47,101 nt of DNA, taken from assembly GCA_025201765.1 (NCBI GenBank), contig MU623542.1, positions 1 through 47,101 on the forward strand. The letters are read 5' to 3'. This stretch comes from Daldinia sp. FL1419. Lineage: Eukaryota; Ascomycota; Sordariomycetes; Xylariales; Hypoxylaceae. Under the pieces are notes generated by a model that was not told the origin of the DNA, did no database searches, and saw only the letters and a program-made list of their open reading frames with translations. The translations under genes were made by a program, and so were the position numbers. Each line of letters starts with the position of its first letter. The first letter of the stretch is position 1. Positions 29,542-41,906 of the stretch are shown in pieces.

Positions 29542-32500
29542 TTAGTATCCTTGACCATCTATTGGGGCACTGAACGAGGGCGGGTCCATTGCCATAAACT
29601 CTAGTAAATCGACACCTCCTACATTGACTCCCTGATCTGTCATCGTCACATTGGAATTCTCTCCCATATTTTGGAACAGGCCAGGGCCCGGGGGGAGATA
29701 CCACATTTGGTCGTCGGCGGTCCAGTCAGTGCCTGACTCAAAGATATTATCGCCCATGTTGGACGATTCTAGAACATTACCACTATGTGCTGGCGTAGTG
29801 GGTCCGAACACCGAAGCTGACCCGGCCGGGTAGGGAAAAGTGCCGGTGGTCAAATCAAAAGGTGTAGCCGATACGTTCCCTGAAGGGGTAGATGAGCGTT
29901 CTGCACGATTCATTAGTCTTGTCCTGAGGGTCTATGATTATAATCGCCATCGTAGACTTACCAGGAACATTAAGTCCCTCTCTGAATTTAGTGTGGTTCA
30001 GGTATCCATTCTCGACGCCGTTAGCCTGTAGATTTCCGTTCACAGCTATGGCTCTGCTCACCTCGCCATTTTGACGAGGGCTCTTGCCTTCGCCAGATCC
30101 CGTCGCTGGTGCGTACTTGAATCTGTCTCGGAGGCGTGTTGTAAGAGACTCAAGTAGATCACCAAACCTAGTGCCTAGATGAATGTCATCAACAACACAG
30201 TTACGCAACGCGTCGACCGTGCGATCCAATAGACTGATGCTCACTTCCACATCAGACTTTGGTGCGCCTAAGGCGAAGGTCTTGAGCAAGAACATAGCCC
30301 CACTAATGATACGGAAATAAGTCCGCACGGGGGCGTGCTTAAGGTATCCTTCTTTCAGTAAGCCCTCGACAACAGTCCGTAAGAGATTTCTACATCCATC
30401 CACTACTTCCTTCACGTATTCCTGATCTTCGTGCCCGAACCCACCCAGGTGCCCAAGAGGGAGGTTACCCAGGTAATTTTGTGTTTGAGGTGATAGCTGT
30501 GGGTTTCCTGCTGTGGCATTATTCCCATGCGTAGTATTGCTAGACACTCCAGCATTGGTCGTGCAACGTTCAACAACTGCTTGCAAGGCTAGGGAGTTGA
30601 CATATATTCGCACATATTCGTACTCGATCGTCAGTATATGACGGATATTCTCGGGCATCTCGAAACGTTGAAACTCTCTCCACCAATTCCTAAGAATTGG
30701 CTGGAATTCCTTGAGTGCCTTTGTGTAGTTTCCACTTTGAATGATCTGCGTGGTGTGTTTGCGCGAGCGGAATAATCTCTCGTTACCCAATTGCATAGCA
30801 TCGCTTACACCTACCCAACAGTGTATGATCTGGTCATCAAGTTCAACGTTGGGCACGTAGCTAAAGCTATTAGATATAACTGATTGATTCGTACCCGGCG
30901 TATTTCCCTCATTCGATATTAGACGTCTTCCAGATAGGGCAGGGTCAGTTTTTCGGATGCTCTCAGGAACCATGTTCGTCCAACCCAAACGACCAGCCAG
31001 CTGTGTCAAATAAACCAACAGTAAACGCTTAATCCGCGTCGCACGAAGACGATACGCTTCATCCTCGTATTCGGGTCGCGTAATAGCATTAGTTTCGAGT
31101 AGCTCGTCGATGTCGTCAAATACTCCTAATTCATAGGCGAGTCCCAACGCATTACTCAACAGCATCCAACACATACGATCGCTCCTCCATGCGGGTTCAA
31201 GCCAGCTCTCGATCCTACGGCCCCCGACATTGCCACCACGACGCTGATCTCCTTCGTCATCATCAAGCTGCGGGCCTCCGCGAGAGGGAAGCATCAGCTC
31301 ATCAATCGCCTCATCGGGTGGGAAATGAAGTGCGCGGGGGTGCCACTCGGTCAATATTAATAACGATTCGATCGTCCCCAACGTACGAAGGCTTCCTTTT
31401 CTCAACCCCCGCCACGGCGCAGTGCTTGAGGTTTGAGATTCGTCGGCACCAGACCCACAGAAACCACCACCGAAGGCTTCTTGTCCCCAGAGACATCTTT
31501 CAATCATTCTTCTAAGATACCTCCACAGCTCTTCATGAATTGCGTGCGATCTGCAATGACCACCCGTGGACCGGATACGGTAGTATCTCGAGGCAATAGT
31601 CAACAGGGTAACGGTGAGTATGGGCTCTTCGGTTAACAATGTAACATGGGAAGCCGGACTTCGAAATGTTGGTGGCGATATAGGCGTCATGGGAGATAGA
31701 TATTCGTAATAGCTTTATAATAGATTAGTAGAATGCAACACTAATCGCTACTGTCAACTTACTATACTATATATTTTATGGCCTCCTCTTTCGTGAACCA
31801 TCCAGCTCTAACAAACCTAAACCTTGACCACGCCTCGAGAGCTTCTTGATAGCCGGCTTCATTCTCGACGCTTAACCGACGTTCCATATCGGCCACCTCA
31901 TCATCCTTGGTTGATGACTGCAACAATGGGTCTATCAAATCTGCAGATTTTGACGTTGTGCGACCAGCCGGACGGCCGCTATAACCGGAACTGTGGTCTC
32001 GCGGTGTTTTACGACCAGGAACAGATACGGGTGAGGGCTGAACGACGGAGGCAATACTTTCGTGACGCCTATTGATCTCGTGCGGGCTTTTGGCATAATC
32101 AGCGACTTGCTCGGTTGGGAGCATGCTAGACGAATGTGATAAAAAGACGGACCTGTCGGTGGCAGCCTTATACAGTAGGTCGAGGGCATCGTGAGGCCCG
32201 TAAACTTCTTTCCTCATAACGCTCTGCGCTTCGAGGTTTTCTAACTGGGCATTCGAATCTTCACCGACATCCGTATAGCTCCCCCCTCTACCGTTCTTTC
32301 TTCCTTCTTCACGATCTGCATTGGGCCGCTTCAGGGGCTGTGTTCGGCCATTTGAGCCACCGGGAGTCAGCGGCACGCTACTATAAGACTTTTTATCGAC
32401 GAATGGAGGCGTCTCGTCGGCATGCGCTCGTTTTCGTGCGTTACGGGCGGTATAATCGTCTTCTTGTTCATCGGCGTCTTCCTCGTTCTTACGCTTGCGT

Positions 32501-32796
32501 CGTGTGGCGCTGAAAAAACACTCTTTACTCTCGCGGCGACAACGTACACATGGGGGGTCATGGGGGTCGTCTACGCTGCCCAAGTCACATCTCACCTTTC
32601 TTCTTCGGCAAGGGATGCAAGCTTGGTATACGCGCTTGTGTTGGGGAGTTTGAGACTGCTGCTGAGACTGGGGTTGGAGCTGAGGTTGCGCGTGCGCGTG
32701 AGGATGCGCCGTGTTCGCGGGAAGGGATTGGCGCGATTGTTGAATGGCAGATGACATGTTGGCAGCGGGTGCGGCGGCATTCTCATATTGAGACAT
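29542..32796 (-). CDS. Zn2Cys6 transcription factor (Aro80/ARCA-like)
   Basis: Three exons (31763-32796, 29962-31712, 29542-29900) encode about 1047 aa. The binuclear zinc cluster CX2CX6CX12CX2CX6C uses Cys60, 63, 70, 83, 86 and 93, after a Gln/Pro-rich leader and before a basic ATRRKRK. Exon 2 starts the fungal middle-homology region: YYEYLSPMTPISPP, HVTLLTEEPILTVTLLTIAS and TLGTIESLLILTEWHPRALHFPP. These resemble the regulator group that includes the yeast aromatic-amino-acid activator Aro80; that assignment is from memory of the family. The last exon, acidic and Pro/Phe/Trp-containing (MWYLPPGPGLFQNMG), looks like an activation domain. The first in-frame ATG (32796) was taken as start. The second intron's acceptor is the only one that keeps frame. 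Confidence 0.87.
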
Positions 32797-35391
32797 GGTC
32801 TGATCCAGTAGTGGTGCTATCAATCTGCTCGGGTTCGGCTCCAGCTCGAGCGCCAACTTGAGCCCTAACTGCCCGCTCACGCATCAAACACGACGTAGAA
32901 GACCCGGCGCGCGCCGACTACTGCTCGGCTTACGACGGGATTTCGAGATCTTATATATAGCAAGGGCGCGCAAAAGCAAAAGAAAAAAAATATTCCAGAC
33001 AAGCGGGACACACACCCAATCTGTCAATTGGGAGAGTCTATAATTATTTTGATCCCTACTTTGGACAGTTCGGTAGGTAGACAGCCTTGGAAGTGAACTG
33101 GCCTTGTCTATCTCGGACTTGCGGGGTCGGGAGGCCGAGAAAAGCTGGGGGGAAATTGAGGATCGTACAGTACGCAAGATAAATAGTATACAGTACGCAC
33201 AAGGTCCTACGTAAAATAGATGGCCTAGCACAGACACAACAATGCTTAGGTGATACGGCTTGTTGGAAAATTATCGCCGGTCAGGAGGTTAAAGGTTTGG
33301 TAGCAAGGTTAGGATCGGTAGCCTAAGCTGTCTTAAGCTCACAGATTGATGAACGGAGACGGGGGCCACAAGTATGGAAATATGTTATGATAAGGGATAT
33401 GATGGCAAAGTCAATTTTGAATTGAGGCTTGATTTGATCTTCCGTTTCGTCCTTACTCGCCTTGGTTGCCTTGGGACCTGGGTCCCCCGTTTATCTCGGA
33501 CTTGACGTTGATAAGCCGCAGCTGTGGGTGGCCTATTTTAGTTTGTAATCGAGCGAGCAGAACAATGGAATTGGGGATTGTAAGAGTATTATTGGTATTA
33601 TTGGCTTTACGATTGGAGCGGTTGATAAGTACCGGAGTCCGGGATTCCACGTTTGCCAATGAATCGAAAGAAAAACAGTCGGGCATATAGAATTAGGGTG
33701 GGATAAGGTGGGATTTGTATGTATGATGTGATGAGAAATGGGAGGGAATTGAAGATGTGCATTGGACAACTTTTTTTTTTCTTTTCCCTTTTTTTATCCC
33801 CCCCTCTCTTGCTGTTTCTATCTTTTTTCGCTTCTCTCTTTCCATATAATTTCACCGATTACGATATATCAATGGCACTACGATATGTACCAACGGAAGC
33901 CACACTTTCCTTCCCCTGTCCCACTCGTTCCATAATAAGTCGGGAAGGAAAGCCAAGACGAAGAAGATCGATGCCAGGTCTCTAGACCTCAACGTACCTA
34001 AAGTATACTCCACCAAAGATGCAGTTACCCATGTACGTGCATTAGACACCCAACGTTCACGCCTACGGCCCTCTAACAATGCCAATACATAGATGCCCCT
34101 AATACATTTCAATTACATACCTAGGTATTGTACGTAGTGCTATTTAGCAGGTGAGGCATTGTGCATCTTGTACCTAAATGACTGTACAACCATCGAGCAA
34201 CGCACCCCTAAACCAGCCAGTAGAGGTGCGCTAGATTCGAATAACCAGTAAGTCGGTGAAGAAGTACACATGTATAATATACATAGGCAGGTAGGTATGT
34301 ATATATTAAAATCCTCATCCATAAGATGTACCCGCCTATCAAGTAACCAGTTTATATTACATAGGTAAGTACTTCCATACTGCCATAGTACGTACTTACT
34401 ATGTATGTACTTGTAACTGCGACTCAAGACCAATCACGCTTAGATACCCTCATGCAATTATCTCTGAAAGCGGCAGCCATTTACTACCAATAGAATTTCG
34501 GAGTGTGGCTGGGCTGAGAGCAGATTCATTCAGTCATGTTACCATCCCATCCCGCATGACCCCAATTCCAAGCTCCTTCACCTTGGTTTCCTTGCTTAGC
34601 TCACCTTGGAATCGTGCCCCAACCAAAACTAACAAGGGCAATAAAATAGCTAAATAAAATAAACCTCCCAAGCTAGGTCACTCCGCAAATGCCCCACTAA
34701 ACAGAAGTATCCGTCGCGTCTATCAGATGATGATCACTCAGCCTCAAACTGTGAAGCCAGTGATGTCATTCTCAGCTCCAACAGCTCAAACCGTCCAACA
34801 AGCCTACGACGCTTTAATGCCACAATTAAATTATTCTTGACAGATATTCAACCAATCGGCCTTACTCCGATCCTTAACAACCAAATCTGGCATTGAAATT
34901 GCAAGCTGTATCTCCCAAAGCACCGCCGCCCAAATGCTTCCTATACGTAGGTTTGCGGTGAGTTGCAAGCGGCGGCTCGGGCTTGCATCAGAGTCGCATC
35001 TATACACGTACCTAACACCGTAGAACACGTGCGTAGTGATTGTAGCATCTCCGAAAAAAAGTCTTTCGCATTGTCGGGTAGACTACATAATTGCAGGGTA
35101 TCTATCGCGATGGGTGAAGCGTTAAAACGCAACCATACGCCAAGGTCACCATTGCCACCTGCCAACCAATGCCACTATTTGCTCTGACGACCCTAAGGAG
35201 GTGCCTTCCCCTAACTCGTAACGCCAATGCCAATGCAAATGCAACCCAGTGTTCACGTGGAGACGAATATGAAGAAGATAAACACACGAGCCTGTTAGAA
35301 GATAACGGCGCAATACCAATAACCCGTTCCAACCCAAATTAGATACCAAACCAAGAACTACGACCGGTGCTTAAATTATCTTGAGCTCGAC
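32797..35391. other. Intergenic region upstream of the Zn2Cys6 factor
   Basis: 2.6 kb with T-rich tracts (about 33770-33845) and a TACCTAGGTA palindrome at 34118-34127. It probably includes the promoter and leader of the transcription factor and the 3' flank of Taf14. Frames up to about 117 codons at 32884-33237 and elsewhere carry no recognisable domain. Confidence 0.45.
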
Positions 35392-36574
35392 CTACTCCAA
35401 GTTAGTAACCATTCGTAAGCCTCGACATAGTACGCGTGTGGATATGCCTACCATAAAGTCCCAGATCATCTTAGAAAGGTGGTCGGGTAAGGTGTATAGG
35501 TCGACTGTGAATTCGCCAGCTTCCATGTCGTTCTTGGTATACGTATCATCCGTCTTATGATCGTGGATCAGCTGGATGACATGAAGGAGGTCATCCTCGT
35601 TGAGTTTACCAAGTCCATCAGCCATTTTCTCATAGTCGTACGCGGCCTTCTTCTTCTTGAATTCATTGGTCTTGCGGGCCTTGGCCGCAGCTTTCGGGTC
35701 ATCCTCATTAGGAATGGGACCGGTCTCGCGCAAGACAGAGAGTAGCGCCTGGGAAGGGTTCTTGAAGGTAACTGACTGGATGACTTCGTACTTGGGAGAC
35801 TGGAAGTTGAGGTCGTGAAAGATGGTAGTCTTGCCGCCCTTCTCGGTGGTAAAAAGATCGATAGACATCTCGAATTCACCCCATCCTTCGTTCTTACAAG
35901 TGAAGGGGGGGTCCGTAAAAGCTATGGCGTGGTCAGTCTTGAAACTAAAAAGCTTGACATACAGATGATTCGAAGTCGCTTACTCTGGTGGGTCTTGTCC
36001 TCGAAGGAGGGGTGAAGGTTGTAGGTAACCTTGGTGAAACAGTTGGCAGGATGTTCGTTGCCAGCCTGGTCGAGGACATAAATCTTGACGCTCCATTCCT
36101 TCATAGGAAACTCGGGCATAGGCGAGGGCTTCGGGCTAGATGCGCATAACAAGTTAGTAGCTAGGTAATTATATATAAGCTCCCAATAGGAACGAATTAG
36201 CCCTGGAGTAACTTACATGTTGTGCTGCTCGGTAACGAGCTTGATGGAGCGCTATATGGTCATCAGCGCGTTAGTTATATGTCCTCGAATCCTTTACGAT
36301 ACGCGCGCGTGCGATTTCCACCTATAAAACAGCGAAAACCGCAACCATCAAATATAAAAAGAGGGAGACGCTGAATATTAGAATTGAGCAGAAACCTACC
36401 TCAACATGCATATTGCCGGTTATGCGATTCTAAGCGTTGGTGAGGTGAGTTTTGAGCTACAAATGATTCAATGATGATGGTGGAGTAGAAAGCGCGTACC
36501 TGCACATTAGTTGCAGCCTTCTGGCTCTCGGGCGTATTGATGGCACGTGGGCCCGTGCACTTCAAACGCGCCAT
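35392..36574 (-). CDS. taf14: Taf14-like YEATS/ET-domain protein
   Basis: Five exons (36500-36574, 36400-36429, 36217-36251, 35984-36135, 35392-35921) give 273 aa. The YEATS domain spans SIKLVTEQHNIPKPSP, FPMKEWSVKIYVLD, CFTKVTYNLHPSF and TFTDPPFTCKNEGWGEFEMS. A Lys-rich linker (NEFKKKKAAYDYEKM) leads to a C-terminal ET domain (GLGKLNEDDLLHVIQLIHDH...DLYTLPDHLSKMIWDFM). That combination is typical of Taf14, a shared subunit of TFIID, TFIIF, INO80, SWI/SNF and NuA3 that binds acylated H3 lysines. Exons 2 and 3 are only 30 and 35 nt. The first exon (MARLKCTGPRAINTPE) is a probable but less certain start; ATG within exon 2 (MHVERSIKLV) is the alternative. A tail of about 20 aa follows the ET domain. 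Confidence 0.9.
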
Positions 36575-37453
36575 ACCTTAGGTAATACCAATGGGTTAAA
36601 ATGTGGCGAAGTTATGAACTAAGATAAGTAGGTGTGGCGTGGGACTATTGTTATTCCGAAGATGAAGAAGAACTTAATGAACATCGAAAAATAAAGGTGC
36701 ACGTGACATGCATTTAAAAAAAAGGTTTAGGGATACTAGGTAATAATTCATAGCAACCTCTCTTAAGGTTGCACCTGCCACGGATAGGTTTAGAGTTTGT
36801 ACCTTCCTCGGGTAGATAGCAGCTACTGCTTTAACCTAAGGTTAGGCTAGTTCCTTCCAAAAAAATTTACAAGTCAATATCAACCGCGACTACACACAGA
36901 AAGCTCACCTGTCAAACCTACCTATACTTTACGTACCAAGGCTACTAGGTACCTACCTAGATACACATCAGATAGAAGATATCTGATACCTAGGTAGGTA
37001 TATATTCACGGGCTCTACGTATGAATAATATAATCGCATCGCACGTACACGCGGAAGACTATCAAAAGAACAGCCAGAACCATACGTACGTAGTATAATT
37101 TTACAGTAGCAACAAGCTTAGAATAGAGCTATTAGAAAGCCTCTCATCATGATAGTCTATAACAGTCCCAACATCCACTGCGCTAGTCAGATGACACCAA
37201 TACCGAATTAGAGGCGCCAGCCTTGTTCTGTACCGCGTGTGGTATCGGGATAGACTCGAAAAATACCTACACTCCACGGCAACAGACACTCTAGATACGC
37301 CCGTCCGGCAAGCAAAAGAGTAATAGCAATGCGCGCTTGTGCCCGAGTAAATATATCCATACATGACCCCATCCGGTTTTTGCTACTTGTAACAGTTTGT
37401 GAAATATGGCTTTGATATAGTGAGGACTCGTTATCCTTTTAGCTCGTCTTGAT
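36575..37453. other. Intergenic region, Taf14 / Ste50
   Basis: It contains a TACCTAGGTA palindrome at 36987-36996 next to ATATCTGATACC and a second partial copy. No gene is seen. Confidence 0.5.
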
Positions 37454-39079
37454 TTATATGATCCCTCCCGGAGGATTATATTGAACCCCCGTCAAGTCCC
37501 CGGTATTCAAACCAGCGCTTCCAGGCGTTTCGGCGTCCGCTTGTGCGGTATTGGTTTTCCGTAACATGAACATGGGCTTCTTGCCTTCCTTATCCAATTG
37601 CTTAAAAAGGATCAATGGTTTTTCGTGTAGGCCCAGGCAACGCTCTTGGTCACCATATACAATATACAGCGCATATTGATCCCATGGGGCGTTGATCTGA
37701 TATTTTTTCAGGGCAGCCGGAAGGACTTTGTAGCAGGGATCGTCCATACTAACCCTGAACGACTTGAATATTTCCACCGAAGAACTGGCGCCGGGTGTCT
37801 CGGGCACTGGAGTCTGTCCTCGCCGTGGCGCAATGGGTTGCTTCGAATTATGGCCGTATTCACTTTCCGAAAAAGTTGTGCGGTTAGATGGTGTCTGCCG
37901 GTCATCAGAACGATACGACCGGGAACCTAGGGTTGTGCTCCCTAAATTTGGGGGTGAAGTGGGTGAAGGCATGTTTGGTGAATAACCAGGTGACGTAGCC
38001 TGACCGGAACCATTCATCGCAGTGAGAAGCGACGATGACATGACAGCCCTCTCGGCGGCACCCGCAGGATCCAAAGTTTGTTCTACAGAGGGCCGCTCGT
38101 GAGTGGTCTGTAAGTGAGTAGGGGATACGCTCTTGGGATTCGTACCAAGAACAATCTTCTTAGTGGAATACTGACGTTTGATACCACCGGTCGATTGGTT
38201 TGACGCAGAATTCGGAGCAGGGGGGGAAACTGTGGAGGTATCATAACCGTAACCTCCTTGGTTGTTAGATACGTGTGGCAGAGGTTGTTGCGCGTCCTTG
38301 GCAAGTCGTAGAGCTGGTAGCATATCTTCGCGTAGCCGTCTAAAGTCTTCAGTCATCCGCCGCAAGTCTTGCTCTAAAAAGCTCATTCTTTCGTCTCGAA
38401 GGCGTAGCTGCTCCACTAGGTTTTTTATATCTTTAAGGGTCGCGGTAGCGTATTGAGCTTCGGCATCGGCAGCTATATATGAGGTTAGTTGGTAAAGTAC
38501 GATAAGTACGCACCTCTCTACGCAGGGAGGGCGGAGACCGGAGGGAATGCAACATACAAAGTGGTACATAGTGATCGCTCTCTATAGGAACATCCTGTGC
38601 CTTTTTCACATCATAGACGCTCTTAAGTATCGTTAAACGGTGGCCAACACTAGTCACCCCCATAGCTTTGAGATCATCATGCAACAGAGCCACCAAGGCC
38701 TCGCCAACGATCTCATTCTCTAAACTTAAGTGTTAGAGTGACAAACTTGATAAACGAATTACAACAACGTTTCAAAATCATACGGGAAACGGGACAACAC
38801 ACCAAGGAATCGATCTGAATACTGCTGCAGCCCTATACTAGCAATAAAATCGGCACATTCTTCCGCATCCCATTCGGATATTATGGTTTCGGGCAACCTA
38901 TCGGCGCTACTACGATGTCCGTAAGTAGTGGGAGTGTGCTCGGTCGAGGATCGACCATCGGAATCGGTCGGGGAGATCTCAGAATCGGTGGCAAGGACGG
39001 GTGAGCTAGTATGAACGCTCCTCTCATACTCGTCGTCGGCGTCGGATTCCGCATAGGCGGTGCCCGAGTCGAAATTCAT
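37454..39079 (-). CDS. ste50: Ste50, SAM- and RA-domain MAPKKK adaptor
   Basis: Three exons (38803-39079, 38558-38719, 37454-38472) give 485 aa. A Ser/Asp-rich N-terminus precedes the SAM domain (about 67-133: ISEWDAEECADFIASIGL, then NEIVGEALVALLHDDLKAMG and VGHRLTILKSVYDVKK). A coiled coil follows (TATLKDIKNLVEQLRLRDER), then a long Ser/Pro/Thr-rich linker with many SP/TP sites, and a C-terminal Ras-association domain (about 376-455: FKSFRVSMDDPCYKVLPAAL...YALYIVYGDQERCLGLHEKP). Ste50 links membrane signals (Cdc42, Ras, Opy2) to the MAPKKK Ste11 in mating, filamentation and osmostress pathways. Both introns lie where the family sequence demands: RFLENEIVG and YVPLSADAEAQ are rebuilt only after splicing. 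Confidence 0.94.
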
Positions 39080-41906
39080 CGTCGACGCTTGCTAAGCAAA
39101 GCAAGGCAAGAGAAAAAAAAACAGCAAAAGAATTAATTTGAGACTGTGGCGTTATTTAGATTATATCGTCTCCCACGTTTCCACGTTTCAAAAACCCTCT
39201 TTGCTTCTTTTTTTTGTTACGAATTCGCTAGCCCCTCCCTCTTTTTCTTGTCCTTCTCTTTCTCTTGCCGAACAGGGTCTTCCAAAGGTTCAAAGACGAG
39301 AATTGTAAACCCGCGCGCCTAATCGACAAGGAGCTACCAAAAGACTTTGTTCCCTAGTACATCCACCCCCCGGGAGAGTCCACCTCAAAAACAATACAAC
39401 GATGTGTCGAAACGGCTGTCGGAAACAGGAGGTATGGGGAATTGTTTACAGCGGACGAAGAACCCTTGCAGTAGTACCGTATAGATTATATAAGTCGAAA
39501 TAATGGTGAGATTTTCTTGGAGGACAAGTCGGAGACGGGGGATAAGGAAGCAGGAATTTTGCTGTTTGTTGCAGTGCAGACTTGGAGACTTGGAGGTTGC
39601 TAATAACGAATTGATTCGAAGTTGTAGAAAGCCCAGCGCTTTGCCTTGGGTCCCGCTCGCAATTCCTCAAGTTTTTGTTCCTAGTTTAGGTTCCTAAAGG
39701 TAGGTAGTCCCTCCATCCCCGTCCCTCCTTCCTGTGTACCTTGTGTACCTACCTATACATAGTACACATAAGTAGGTACATACCTAACCTAACCTCCTAC
39801 CCAACCTACATTGTACCTATATACATACTACTTGCATAGGTACCTACATAGGCACAAATATAAGATACGTACGTATTACTATAGACATACGGGCATTACC
39901 TAGGGTATACGACAAGTACCTATTGAAATAGATCGTGTACTACCTTTATATGTACATACATTCTAAGGTATTAACTAACTAACTATAGTTATCATATAGT
40001 TAAATGATGCACTTATGCTGCCCGCAACCGCTCAAAAAACGCACAGCATAAATAAAGGGGGTACACAGCCCCCATGGTCGCTGTACATAAAGTGCCCGGT
40101 GTTTCTAATAGTCGGATGGTGTACTTGGGCGGGCCTAGTTGGGTACATGTAGCCGCTGCTTGGCGCCCTTTTTTGCTCTTACCCTGTCCTGTACGTCCTG
40201 CTCCTCCAGGCATTCGACAGAGTCCACCTCTGCGCATTTCAACCTGTTTCCTGCTAGTCTCCGCAGGTTCGATGGGTCCCCTTTTTTTGTCAACCACCAA
40301 TTCGAGACATTCGTACTAAGTATAGTTAGTAGCTTTTAGTACTCAAGTACCTACCTCATATGGAGATATTAGGTAGGTATGTAGATATATTATATATTCT
40401 ATAGAATACTCCATATAACAAGTCATAAACGCATAGATGTTATTAACTAGTTATAGTTAGTTATTCAATAACTACCTATTATATTTTCCAATTTAATTTC
40501 CTTGGTCTCGTACTAGGAAGCGATCTATCAAATGTTTAAAAGAAAGAAAGAAGCAAAGAAAGAACCGGCATACTAGTAGATTTACGGAAATATCCGCTTA
40601 ACAAGCTTAAAAAGCTACCATAAAACATTTGGCCCAAAATGTTAACAACGACGGTAAGATTTCATCGCAAATCATTGGGCATTGCAACGCCCAGGTAAGC
40701 CTGGCGTTACATTCGCTTCAACCAAGTCGGCGGCACGCAACCTTTCATGATCTATCATCTTTAATCTTTCGTCCCATTCTCAAATGCTCATATCGTCTAT
40801 GTGCATATAATAATCTTCCGGTCTGCTCTAATTTGCAGAATCTCGGCACTCGTCGGAATTGGGTACTAAAATAGTAAACGATGCCTTCAAAAATAGTATA
40901 ACAAGTCATCTCTCAAATTCGATCCTCGGCGTAGCCTTCCTATAATGAATGAGGATGGGAGTAACACCTGACATTAGAACACACTTTTTATAATTCCTCA
41001 AGCAAAAAGGTAGTTGAATTCAGATATATTACGAACCAGCCGAAAGACTCCTCATTGTCAGCTGCATCATTATATGTTTCCTCAATAAGAAACAAACTAC
41101 CCCGTCTGTGTTGGCATTCATGTGATGGCGCACATGGCTCATCATAGTATTACACTAAGATACTTCTCATTAAGGCAGGAGGTTCCAAATTCTCAACTTG
41201 TAAAATCAGCCCAGATCTAAGGAATAGCGGCTCCTTCGACGTACTAATTATACGCACACATATATAAGACAACCTCTTGCTCATCCTTTACCCAAAACAT
41301 CCAAACTCCTAACTAAATATTTTATTAGTAGTCTACTTTCCCAATACGATGTGTCTTGAACATGATATATACATCCACTACTATTCGAACAATACTTTTA
41401 AGGCACACCGTCGTAATCACAAAAGCTGATATCATCAAATGTTCATCAAATGTTAGTTGGTTCGATTCTTGGTCACATCTTCCATAAGTCATAAAACTAC
41501 ACAAGGCAAATAGTAACGAATGAATTCGTATTCCTATCGAATACTATTAATGCCACATCCACAAAAGGCGAGGCTAAGGGTCATCGTCGACCTTAAGGTC
41601 AACTAACAACCAAGGGTGGCAATACAATAAGTACAGCGTCAGGGTATCTTTGTCTTCCGATGCCTGTGGCATAAAGGAGTTGTTCCGCCTCGCTCGCCCT
41701 TTTGACGTACCAGCCGGTGCGAAGTGAATCAAGGTTTATCTGTAAAGCTAGTGCGGGCCCAACCTCTCTAAATCCACAATCAATTACCGGCCCGCAGCCG
41801 TCTATTAACTCCGAGGCGCCCTAGTTCGAGATCATGTTCCCATACTGTGATGAAATCCCTTGATACAAGGTTATTCACATTCATAACTGCGGAATACCCC
41901 ATTATT
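39080..41906. other. Intergenic region, Ste50 / Lcb2
   Basis: 2.8 kb. It includes pyrimidine-rich sequence upstream of Ste50 (about 39200-39270) and a stretch dense in ACCTACCT/GGTAGGTA motifs (about 39700-39860, 40345-40385). Frames up to about 95 codons (for example 40013-40300) have no recognisable similarity. The 3' flank of Lcb2 lies at the right end. Confidence 0.45.

Noticed and set aside
32797..32880. Upstream extension of the Zn2Cys6 factor
   Set aside because: The extended frame would start at GTG; the first in-frame ATG is at 32796, so the extension was dropped.
41440..41480. tRNA B-box-like GGTTCGATTCTTG
   Set aside because: No A box, acceptor stem or anticodon arm could be folded around it.
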